DNA of 64,000 nucleotides from Lachnocurva sp029100405 (lineage in GTDB: Bacteria > Bacillota > Clostridia > Lachnospirales > Lachnospiraceae): positions 26,002 to 90,001 of the forward strand of contig JBJYZC010000013.1 of NCBI GenBank assembly GCA_046263755.1, in the 5' to 3' direction. Below, in pieces: positions 52,056 through 59,641 of the stretch. The number at the start of each line of letters is the position of its first letter. Within the stretch, counting starts at the first letter, position 1. The notes beneath the pieces are model-generated. The model saw nothing but the letters and a program-made list of their open reading frames with translations, did no database searches and had not been told where the DNA came from. The position numbers and the translations under genes were made by a program.

Positions 52056-52326
52056 TATCGTAATCGGAATCAGTTCTTGAAATTACGATAGTGGCAGGAT
52101 CCTAGCTAGGGGGATTTATCGTAACAGAACTCATTTTTCAAAATAACGATAGTTGCTGAACCATTCAATGGGGCATTTATCATATGACAAATCATCTTTC
52201 AGAAATACGATAGGGAAAACAAGAATGCCCTATCGTATTTTTGAAACTTAGTTCCTATTACGATAAATTGATCCCTTCAAAGCCCTTGCACTATCTTAAT
52301 TTTGAAAAATGACTTCTATTACGATA
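52056..52326. repeat. Family B repeat array 2 (3 forward + 2 reverse units, 61-bp period)
   Basis: Forward units begin TATCG/TATCA at 52056, 52117 and 52178; reverse units end CGATA at 52265 and 52326. All steps are 61 bp. The central hairpin pairs AAATACGATAGGG with CCCTATCGTATTT. The linkers contain (A/T)GGGG-rich inserts and differ between units. Confidence 0.92.
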
Positions 52327-52329
52327 TTG

Positions 52330-52500
52330 ACCTTGCCTAAGCACCTTCGGCAATGTCTGATCAATCCACAGGCATTCTTCAGAGAATCCCGGCAATTCCC
52401 AGACTATCCCCAGGCAAACTCCAGAGAATCCCCGGCAATAACCAGGCCATCCCCGGGCCATCCCCGGAAATCACTTTGCAATTTCCAAGGATTCCTTCGA
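52330..52500. repeat. Imperfect AGAGAATCCCCGGCAAT-type repeats
   Basis: Pieces such as AGAATCCCGGCAATTCCC and AGAGAATCCCCGGCAATAACC recur with about 60-bp spacing between family B array 2 and the GH42 promoter. I see no gene. Confidence 0.5.
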
Positions 52501-52530
52501 AAAAGATCTGGGCGAGTCAGCGGCAAAGAA

Positions 52531-52539
52531 TGCTATAAT
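52531..52539 (+). promoter_or_regulatory. Extended -10 promoter upstream of GH42
   Basis: TGCTATAAT, an extended -10 box with no good -35, about 180 bp before the coding start. The 18-bp tandem array lies in the leader. Confidence 0.5.
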
Positions 52540-52592
52540 GGAATTGCTTAAGAATATCTAAAACGAACAGAATATTACAAAGCAAAAAATAG

Positions 52593-52700
52593 CAAAAGTC
52601 ACCAGGAATACAAAAGTCACCAGGAATTCGAAAGTCACCAGGAATTCAAAAGCCACTTAGAGTTCAAAAGCTACCAGAAATTCAAAAGCCAATAGCATGT
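52593..52700. repeat. 18-bp tandem array in the GH42 leader
   Basis: Six copies of CAAAAGTCACCAGGAATT-like units run directly into the ribosome site; the last copies drift. A seventh partial copy (CAAAAGGGGG) forms the Shine-Dalgarno sequence itself. Confidence 0.95.
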
Positions 52701-52720
52701 CAAAAGGGGGTTCAATCAAC

Positions 52721-54778
52721 ATGAAGGAATTATTGTACGGAGCTGCTTATTATCCCGAGTATGAGCCGGAATACCGGACCGATCAGGATCTTTCCATGAT
52801 GAAGGAAGCCGGAATGAATGTCATCCGGATCGCGGAGAGCACCTGGTCCACCTGGGAGCCGCGCGAAGGAGAGTATGATTTCTCCATTCTGGAGGACACC
52901 CTGGAAAAGGCAGACCAGTATGAAATGAAGGTCATCGTCGGGACTCCGACCTATGCAGTTCCGGCCTGGCTTGTGAAGAAGGATCCGGATGTCCTGGCGA
53001 CCACGATCATGGGCCGGGGAATCTACGGCCGCCGGCAGATCATGGATATCATGAATCCGACCTACCGGAATGCGGCAGAGGCCCTGATCCGTCATATGAT
53101 GCCGGTGGTCGAGAGTCACGACTGCGTGATCGGTTTCCAGCTTGACAATGAGACCAAGCATTATGGAACAGCCGGTGCCAATGTGCAGAAGCTTTTTGTG
53201 AACTATCTGAAGGAAAAATTCGGCACGGTCCAAGCCATGAACAAGGCCTTTGGCCTGGCCTACTGGAGCAATTCCATCGGATCCTGGGATGACATGCCGG
53301 ATGTCCGCGGAACCATCAACGGATCCCTGGCAGCGGAATTTGAGCGTTTCCAGAGAAAGCTGGCCGCGGATTTCCTCCTCTGGCAGAGGCATATTATTGA
53401 TGAATACCGGAAACCCAGCCAGTTTGTGACCCACAATCTGGATTTCGACTGGAAGCAGGACGAAAAGGCGCCTGGCGGACATTCCTGGGGCGTTCAGCCG
53501 GGCATGAATCACCTGGAAGCTTCGAAGGCACTGACGGTTGCCGGGGTCGACATTTATCATCCGACCCAGGATGATCTGACCGGCGCCGAGATCGCCTTCG
53601 GCGGCGACAGCACAAGGTGCTTAAAACAGGCGCCCTATATTTGTCTCGAGACTGAGGCCCAGGCCTTCCGTTACTGGACGCCATTCCCGGGTCAGCTCCG
53701 CCTTCAGGCCATGTCCCATCTGGCCAGCGGGGCCTGCGGAGTCGAGTACTGGCACTGGCATAGCATCCACAACAGTTTCGAGACCTACTGGAAGGGCGTG
53801 CTTTCCCACGATATGCGGGAGAACCGGATCTATAAGGAGTGCAGCGGTATCGGCCGGGATATGAAGCGGCTTTCGCCCTGGCTGAAGGGCGCCCACAAGG
53901 AAAATCAGGTGGCTCTGATCGTCGACAACGACAGCCAGACCGCCCTCAAATATTTCCCAATCGGGGATGACAGGAGCCAGCCCGGGGCCCAGTTCATTTC
54001 CTATAACGACCTGGTCATGACCTACTACCAGGCCCTCTACCGGCAGAATATCGAGTGCGATGTCATCGATGTCCATGCCCTGCCGGGAAATATAGACCAT
54101 TACCGGGTCCTTGTGACCCCGGCCCTCTACTGTGCCAGCGACGAGACCATCCGGCTCTTGAGAAACTTTGTCGATCAGGGAGGCAGTCTGGTTTCTTCCT
54201 TCAAGTCCTTCTTTACAGATGAGAATGTGAAGGTTCGGGCCGATTTCCAGCCTTATGGTATGACTGATGTCTTCGGCTTATATTATCAGGAATTCACCCG
54301 GCCCGGCAGTACACGTCTGAAGGGACTTCCGGTCACCATCTGGCAGGAACTTCTGATCCCTGAGGACAGTGACAGAGTCAAGGCAGTCTATTACGATCAT
54401 CCTTATTGGGGGAAGTATGCCGGCATCGTTCGAAAGCACTTTGGCAAGGGATATGGTTATTACATCGGCTGCAACTGTGACCAGGATATCCTGGAGGAGA
54501 CTCTCTTAAATGCCTGTGAGAAGGCCGGCGTAGACCTGATCCCGGATATCGATGCCCGCCATGAGGAGGAAGAGACCCTGGATTTCCCTTTGATCCTTCG
54601 TACTGTGCAAAACGACCGGGGCCAGAAGATCCATTTCCTCATGAACTACAGCCAGAGAACCTTCAAAGTGAGATGCCCGTATCCAAAAGCCAGGAACCTT
54701 TTGGATGACAGGACCTATGAGAAGAATGCACCGATTGACCTTTGTGACTGGGATGTGATGGTTCTTCTGGAGGAATAG
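52721..54778 (+). CDS. GH42 beta-galactosidase
   Basis: 685 residues in three domains: TIM barrel (1-390), trimerisation alpha/beta domain (395-610), C-terminal beta domain. Acid/base Glu144 (FQLDNET), nucleophile Glu310 (ICLETEAQ), and barrel residues YYPEY and DWKQDE. No signal peptide, so it acts on imported galactosides or arabinogalactan oligomers. The Met at 52721 follows AAAGGGGG at 10 bases. A galactokinase end lies at the start of the window but far away. An AAATATAGACC word lies in the gene, and a tandem duplication starts at its stop. Confidence 0.95.
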   Translation: MKELLYGAAYYPEYEPEYRTDQDLSMMKEAGMNVIRIAESTWSTWEPREGEYDFSILEDTLEKADQYEMKVIVGTPTYAVPAWLVKKDPDVLATTIMGRGIYGRRQIMDIMNPTYRNAAEALIRHMMPVVESHDCVIGFQLDNETKHYGTAGANVQKLFVNYLKEKFGTVQAMNKAFGLAYWSNSIGSWDDMPDVRGTINGSLAAEFERFQRKLAADFLLWQRHIIDEYRKPSQFVTHNLDFDWKQDEKAPGGHSWGVQPGMNHLEASKALTVAGVDIYHPTQDDLTGAEIAFGGDSTRCLKQAPYICLETEAQAFRYWTPFPGQLRLQAMSHLASGACGVEYWHWHSIHNSFETYWKGVLSHDMRENRIYKECSGIGRDMKRLSPWLKGAHKENQVALIVDNDSQTALKYFPIGDDRSQPGAQFISYNDLVMTYYQALYRQNIECDVIDVHALPGNIDHYRVLVTPALYCASDETIRLLRNFVDQGGSLVSSFKSFFTDENVKVRADFQPYGMTDVFGLYYQEFTRPGSTRLKGLPVTIWQELLIPEDSDRVKAVYYDHPYWGKYAGIVRKHFGKGYGYYIGCNCDQDILEETLLNACEKAGVDLIPDIDARHEEEETLDFPLILRTVQNDRGQKIHFLMNYSQRTFKVRCPYPKARNLLDDRTYEKNAPIDLCDWDVMVLLEE
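54088..54098 (+). repeat. AAATATAGACC word inside the GH42 gene
   Basis: Sense copy read as AAT ATA GAC (Asn-Ile-Asp), with the rare ATA codon. Confidence 0.85.
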
Positions 54779-54890
54779 CAAGGGGAGTGACACTTTGATC
54801 ATCAGCTGGTGGAGGAAGAGCAGGGGGTGACACTTTGATCATCAGCTGGTGGAGGAAGAGCAAGGGGGGGTGACCCTTTGATCATCAACT
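54766..54890. repeat. 40-43-bp tandem repeat spanning the GH42 stop codon
   Basis: GTGACACTTTGATCATCAG starts at 54787 and 54827 and a changed copy at 54870. The TGGAGGAA(T/G)AGCA part of each unit comes from the last GH42 codons and stop. The last copy reaches the MATE stop codon. Confidence 0.9.
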
Positions 54891-56312
54891 GGCAGAGCCT
54901 GTTTTTTTCTTGTATTCCTTCCCGGTGACGAGGAAATATAGACCAATGACCATACTTCCGGTCAGGATCCAGGAAATGGGATAGATGACAGCAACCTGGC
55001 TGAAACTGGTGAATTTTCCGAATCTGGCATGGATATAAATGATCCTTAAGATACAGCTTCCGAATAAGGTCAGAAGGGCAGGGGTCAGCGAGTGGCCGAT
55101 GCCCCGGAGGCTGGAGCCTGTGATCTCATAAGTGGCCGTCAGAGGCTCCAAAACCGTGATGAATGTCATGCGGATCACAGCAAAACGGATGACTTTCGGA
55201 TCGTTTGAGAAAATATGGAGGAGCGGATAGCGGAAGAGGAAGAAAGTCGTTGCCACGAGAGCACAGGAAATGACGGCAGTTGCCATGGCAATTCTAGTTG
55301 TCTTCCGGCAGCGGTCATATCTCCCTTTCGCATAATTTTGGCTGATGAAGGTCATGGCAGCCTGGGAGAATCCGTTCACCATGAAATAACTGATATATTC
55401 AAAATTCAATGCGGCCGCATTGCCTGCAACACAGGCGGAACCGAAACTGTTGATTGCCGCCTGGATGACAACGTTGGAAATCGAGAAGATCATGCCCTGA
55501 AGGCCTGCGGGACCGCCGATCCAGAGGATCCGTTTTAGATAGGCCGGCCGGAGAGTCAAATGGTGCAGGTCAAGATGCAGCATGCCTTCCTCCCGGGTCA
55601 GAGCATGAACGATCAGAAAGGCACTGAGACCGTTGCTGATGGTCGTTGCAATGGCAACCCCATCGGCGTTCCTGTGCAGGACGATGACGAAAAAGAGGTT
55701 TAAGAAGACATTCAGAATTCCGGAACAGGTCAGATAGAAGAGAGGCCGACGGGTATCTCCGATGGAACGGAGAATGGAGCTTCCAAAATCGTAGATCATG
55801 AGAAAGGGCATACCGAGAAAATAGATGCGAAGATAGGTGACTGCCATTTGGATAATGTCGGAAGGAGTTCCAAGAAGCTGTAAGACCGGCTTTGCAATCA
55901 ACTGCCCCAGACAGAGCATGATAAGACCGGAAATCAATGCGACGGAAAAAGAAGTATGCAGTGCCTTATTGACTTCGTCCCGGGCTTCCTTTCCGATAAA
56001 ATGTGCGAGCATGACATTGGAGCCGATGGAGAGGCCGCTAAAGAAGGTGACTAAGACATTGATGACCGGTGCATTGGCTCCTACGGCTGCCATAGCCTGA
56101 CTGGAAGCAAAATTCCCTACGACCGCTGTATCCGAAGCATTGAATAACTGCTGCAGAATGCTGGATAGACAGATGGGAATGGCAATCAGGCAGAGCTTTT
56201 TTACAATACCGCCATGAAGCATGTCAATTTCGCGTTTTCCGGGTTTGTTTCTGTCTTCTTTTAAGGGCTTGTTTACGATTTCTTTCATTGGTTTGTTTTC
56301 GTTTTCTTTCAT
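54885..56312 (-). CDS. MATE-family efflux protein
   Basis: 475 residues with twelve membrane segments in two related halves (LIAIPICLSSILQQLFNASDTAVVG and a later ILWIGGPAGLQGMIFSISNVVIQ). It exports drugs or small metabolites with Na+ or H+. The hydrophilic N-terminus contains a small repeat (ENENKPMKEIVNKPLKEDRN), matching an 18-24-bp DNA repeat in the gene start. It lies 95 bp after the LacI gene in the same direction. An AAATATAGACC word is near its 3' end. Confidence 0.92.
   Translation of the reverse strand: MKENENKPMKEIVNKPLKEDRNKPGKREIDMLHGGIVKKLCLIAIPICLSSILQQLFNASDTAVVGNFASSQAMAAVGANAPVINVLVTFFSGLSIGSNVMLAHFIGKEARDEVNKALHTSFSVALISGLIMLCLGQLIAKPVLQLLGTPSDIIQMAVTYLRIYFLGMPFLMIYDFGSSILRSIGDTRRPLFYLTCSGILNVFLNLFFVIVLHRNADGVAIATTISNGLSAFLIVHALTREEGMLHLDLHHLTLRPAYLKRILWIGGPAGLQGMIFSISNVVIQAAINSFGSACVAGNAAALNFEYISYFMVNGFSQAAMTFISQNYAKGRYDRCRKTTRIAMATAVISCALVATTFFLFRYPLLHIFSNDPKVIRFAVIRMTFITVLEPLTATYEITGSSLRGIGHSLTPALLTLFGSCILRIIYIHARFGKFTSFSQVAVIYPISWILTGSMVIGLYFLVTGKEYKKKTGSAS
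54934..54944 (+). repeat. AAATATAGACC word near the 3' end of the MATE gene
   Basis: Antisense; the coding strand uses the rare CTA Leu codon (GGT CTA TAT TTC). Confidence 0.85.
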
Positions 56313-56407
56313 ATTTCCTTCATAGGCTGCTTGTCGAATTCTTTTTAGGACTTACTTTTGGCTTCTTTTATGGGTCTGCCTTATATGGCTCTTTCTTTGT
56401 TTTTATG

Positions 56408-57397
56408 TTATTTCCTCCGGCTGGACTCTCTTTCAATGACATCACAGGCCAGCTGGATCTCCCGGATGACCCTGGGACCGCCAGCATTGATTTCATCCAA
56501 GAGGAGTTCCGAGGCTCTCTCGCCTGCCTCTTCATAATAGAAATGAACGGTTGTAAGAGACGGTGTAATGGCCTTGGAAATCGAGCTGTCACCGAAACCC
56601 GTGACCTGGACCTGGTCCGGAATGGAAATGCCCTGTTCATGGAGGTATCGGACTGCGCCGGAAGCAATCGTATCGGTCGCACAGAGAAGGGTATCGATCG
56701 AAGGGTCCTTCTTGAACAGATGATCTGCTGCAAGATATCCGGCATCCATCTGGAAGGCAGATTCCTCGATATGGTCAGGATCTACAGACAGGCCATGTTC
56801 CTTCAAGCCGTCAAGAAGGCCGGCTTTCCGATTATGACCGACGGCGATGTCCCGTTCGGTAACGGTGATCAGGGCGGGATCCTTTGCGGTCTTTCCGATC
56901 AAACGGCCGAGAGACAGGGCAGCATGATAATCATCGGAATAGATGCAGGTGTATCCATCCAATCTCTGTGTGAGAACGATCACAGGTGTTGAGATCTCCT
57001 GCAGGACCTTTTTATGCTCCTCAGTAAAGATGGTACCGAAGAGGATCATGCCGTCTACCCGGTTCTGGCTCAGGGTTTTTAAGTAGCGGATCTCCTCTAA
57101 TTCCTGATTTTCGGTCACAGCCAGGAGCATCTGGTAGTCGTTTTTCTTTAAAGACCTGGAGATACCGGATACCATACGGCTGATGGAATCGGAGTTGATC
57201 TTCGGGATGATGACACCGATCAGTTTGGTCCGGTTGGCCCGAAGAAGCTTGGCAGAGGCAGAAGGTGTGTAACCGGTCTCATCAATCACGTGGCGGATCC
57301 GCTCTTTTTTCTCTTCACTTACATATCCGTCATTTAAATACCGGGAGACAGTAGCCCTGGAAACGCCGGCCATTTTGGCGATTTCATTAATTGTCAT
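56408..57397 (-). CDS. scrR: LacI-family regulator of the sucrose locus
   Basis: 329 residues. The DNA-binding headpiece (1-55; MTINEIAKMAGVSRATVSRYL) and a periplasmic-binding-protein-like effector domain (60-325) are complete, with hinge residues ASAKLLRANRTKLIGVI. It is divergent from the sucrose PTS gene. It probably represses the locus in the absence of sucrose-6-phosphate or a fructose phosphate. The Met at 57397 has GGAGGAA at the right distance. Confidence 0.92.
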   Translation of the reverse strand: MTINEIAKMAGVSRATVSRYLNDGYVSEEKKERIRHVIDETGYTPSASAKLLRANRTKLIGVIIPKINSDSISRMVSGISRSLKKNDYQMLLAVTENQELEEIRYLKTLSQNRVDGMILFGTIFTEEHKKVLQEISTPVIVLTQRLDGYTCIYSDDYHAALSLGRLIGKTAKDPALITVTERDIAVGHNRKAGLLDGLKEHGLSVDPDHIEESAFQMDAGYLAADHLFKKDPSIDTLLCATDTIASGAVRYLHEQGISIPDQVQVTGFGDSSISKAITPSLTTVHFYYEEAGERASELLLDEINAGGPRVIREIQLACDVIERESSRRK

Positions 57398-57420
57398 AGT
57401 CAATTCCTCCAAAAATGAAG

Positions 57421-57436
57421 ACTCATTTTCGTGAGT
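57421..57436. promoter_or_regulatory. Inverted repeat between LacI gene and PTS gene
   Basis: ACTCA-N6-TGAGT, upstream of the -35 box; a possible operator for the LacI-type regulator, also in position to control its own gene. Confidence 0.5.
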
Positions 57437-57445
57437 TTTGTTCTA

Positions 57446-57474
57446 TTTACGAAAGAAGTCTCAGATAATATAAT
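57446..57474 (+). promoter_or_regulatory. Sigma-A promoter of the sucrose operon
   Basis: TTTACG at 57446-57451 and TATAAT at 57469-57474 with 17 bp between. Confidence 0.8.
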
Positions 57475-57487
57475 TGCATTATAAAAC

Positions 57488-57502
57488 ATGAGAACGATTT
57501 CA
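57488..57502. promoter_or_regulatory. cre-like / LacI-type operator downstream of the sucrose promoter
   Basis: ATGAGAACGATTTCA, one mismatch from the catabolite-responsive consensus, just after the expected start of transcription. It would bind CcpA or the local regulator and act as a roadblock. Confidence 0.65.
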
Positions 57503-57553
57503 CAAAAGCCCTGGATGAAAGTTCTCACAGCAACCAGTAATAAGGAGGGATAT

Positions 57554-59431
57554 ATGGATTACAGAAAAGCGGCTGAGGAAGCCTTGCGGGATATCGGCGG
57601 CAAGGAAAATATCGTATCCGCAGCACATTGCGCAACGAGACTTCGGCTTGTCATTGCCGACAATTCCAAAGTCAACAAGAAGAAACTTGAAAACGATGAG
57701 GGGGTGAAGGGTGTTTTCGAGGCATCCGGCCAGCTCCAGATCATTTACGGAACAGGAATCGTAAATCAGGTCTTCGACGAATTCATAGCGCTTTCGGGCG
57801 TAGAAGCCGGCACCAAGGATGATGTCAAGGCAGCAGCTGCCGAGAAGCAGAACTGGTTCTTACGTGCGATCAAGACCTTGGGCGATATTTTCATCCCGAT
57901 CATTCCGGCCATCGTTGCATCCGGACTCTTAAATGGTCTCCTGGGCGGCCTGTCCAGTGCCATTCCGTCTCTCTCGAATTCGGATACCTTTCAGCTGATC
58001 AATCTCTTTGCAGGTGCAGCACTTTCCATGCTGCCGATTCTGATTGCGATTTCAGCTGCGAAGAAATTCGGTGGAAATGTATACCTCGCCGCAGTTATCG
58101 GCTTCGTTATGATCCATCCCAGTCTCATCAATGCCTGGTCGGTTGCCGGCATGGATCCTTCCAAGATCGGCCACTGGGGTGTCTGGTTCGGCCTCTATAA
58201 GATTGACCAGGTCGGCTATCAGGGACATGTCATTCCGGTCATCATTTCCATCCTTCTTATGAGTAAACTGGAAAAGTGGCTTCATAAGCATGTACCGGCG
58301 ATGCTGGATCTCTTTGTTACCCCTCTGGTCACCGTCCTTGTTACCGGTTATCTGACTATGACCATCATCGGACCGGTCTTCGCCGTTGTAGAGGGCTGGG
58401 TCGTAAACGGAGCCCAGGCTCTGATCCGTCTTCCTTTCGGTGTCGGCGGAATTCTGATCGGCGGTCTCTATGCCATCACGGTGGTTGCCGGTCTCCATCA
58501 TATGTATAACATGATCGAGGCTCAGATGGTTTCTCTGAATCCTCCGATGAATACCTGGATGCCGATCGCGACCGCAGCAAATGTAGCCCAAGGCGCTGCA
58601 GCCCTGGCTGTCGCTGTTAAGACCAAGGATAAGAAGATAAAGTCCATGGCAGCCCCCGCTTCCATGTCCGCTTTCCTTGGAATCACAGAACCGGCGATTT
58701 TCGGTGTTAACGTTCGTTTCATGAAGCCTTTCATTGCAGGTCTGATCGGTGGTGCAGCCGGCGGATTCGTTGCTGCCATCACAGGAACCTATGCAACGGC
58801 TTATGGTATTACCGGTCTCTTTGGCTTTTTGATCACAACGAAGACGATCGTGACTTACGCTCTGACCATGCTGGTTGCCTTTGTTGTAGCCTTTGCTGTT
58901 TCCTTTGTCATCTATAAGGATGAGAAGGAAGAAGAGCCGGAAGTGGAAGAAGAGGAAAAGGAAGTCAAGGCTCTGATTGATGACAAGGAAGTTCTTGCTC
59001 CTCTTGCCGGAAAGGTCGTGCCTCTTCGTGAAGTTCCGGATGAAACCTTTGCCAGCGGTGTTCTTGGCAAGGGATGTGCAATTGAACCCATTGAGGGTAA
59101 GGTTTATGCACCGGTTGATGGTGTGATCTCTGTTGCATATGAAACAAAGCATGCCATCGGTATTACCGGTGATAACGGCGCAGAATTACTGATCCATGTC
59201 GGTTTAAATACGGTCGAACTGAACGGTGAGCATTTCACAAGCCATATCACGGAAGGTCAAAGAGTGAAGAAGGGAGATCTGCTTCTGGAATTTGATCTGG
59301 AGGCCATCCGTCAGAACTATAAGACGGTCACACCGATCCTGATTTCCAATCCGGATGATTTCTCAGAGATCCTGGTGGAAGATGTCGCAGATGTGAAAGC
59401 CGGCGATAAGCTTTTGGCCGTGATCCGATAG
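57554..59431 (+). CDS. scrA: Sucrose PTS transporter, fused EIIBCA
   Basis: 625 residues. EIIB (1-85) has the phospho-Cys26 in SAAHCATRL; EIIC (100-455) has the GITEPAIFGV loop; a charged linker follows; EIIA (about 475-625) has the active His548 in LLIHVGLNT. It imports and phosphorylates sucrose, giving sucrose-6-phosphate. The Met at 57554 follows AAGGAGG; an upstream Met would add 22 residues and remove the leader. GH32 and fructokinase follow. Its stop lies in a 54-bp tandem repeat. Trehalose is a less likely substrate given the neighbours. Confidence 0.92.
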   Translation: MDYRKAAEEALRDIGGKENIVSAAHCATRLRLVIADNSKVNKKKLENDEGVKGVFEASGQLQIIYGTGIVNQVFDEFIALSGVEAGTKDDVKAAAAEKQNWFLRAIKTLGDIFIPIIPAIVASGLLNGLLGGLSSAIPSLSNSDTFQLINLFAGAALSMLPILIAISAAKKFGGNVYLAAVIGFVMIHPSLINAWSVAGMDPSKIGHWGVWFGLYKIDQVGYQGHVIPVIISILLMSKLEKWLHKHVPAMLDLFVTPLVTVLVTGYLTMTIIGPVFAVVEGWVVNGAQALIRLPFGVGGILIGGLYAITVVAGLHHMYNMIEAQMVSLNPPMNTWMPIATAANVAQGAAALAVAVKTKDKKIKSMAAPASMSAFLGITEPAIFGVNVRFMKPFIAGLIGGAAGGFVAAITGTYATAYGITGLFGFLITTKTIVTYALTMLVAFVVAFAVSFVIYKDEKEEEPEVEEEEKEVKALIDDKEVLAPLAGKVVPLREVPDETFASGVLGKGCAIEPIEGKVYAPVDGVISVAYETKHAIGITGDNGAELLIHVGLNTVELNGEHFTSHITEGQRVKKGDLLLEFDLEAIRQNYKTVTPILISNPDDFSEILVEDVADVKAGDKLLAVIR

Positions 59432-59560
59432 GGAGCCGTCAGGAGAACTGCCTGATGGGATAAGCTCCTGGCCGTGATCCGATAAGATGTCGTCAGGAGA
59501 ACTGCCAGATGGGATAAGCTCCTGGTCGTAATCCGATAAGGAGTCGTCAGGAGAGCCATA
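59405..59560. repeat. 54-bp tandem repeat spanning the scrA stop codon
   Basis: Three copies start GATAAGCT at 59405, 59459 and 59513 (the third a little shorter). Copy 1 holds the last nine codons and the TAG. Copies 2 and 3 are untranslated echoes that have drifted. The period is 18 codons. Confidence 0.95.
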
Positions 59561-59591
59561 TGAAGTAAATCGACAAAGATAAAGATAAAGA

Positions 59592-59622
59592 AAAATGGCA
59601 GCAGCATTTGCTGCCATTTTTT
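59592..59622 (+). terminator. Strong intrinsic-type terminator between scrA and scrB
   Basis: AAAATGGCAGCA and TGCTGCCATTTT form a perfect 12-bp stem with a GCATT loop and T-run. It lies 20 bp before the GH32 start with no promoter seen after it. Confidence 0.9.
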
Positions 59623-59641
59623 AACACGAGAGGAGATTAGA

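Noticed and set aside
54766..54890. Tandem ATCAGCTGGTGGAGG repeat as a site-specific recombination or attachment site
   Set aside because: No integrase or mobile gene is nearby, and the unit includes the GH42 stop region, so simple tandem duplication explains it.
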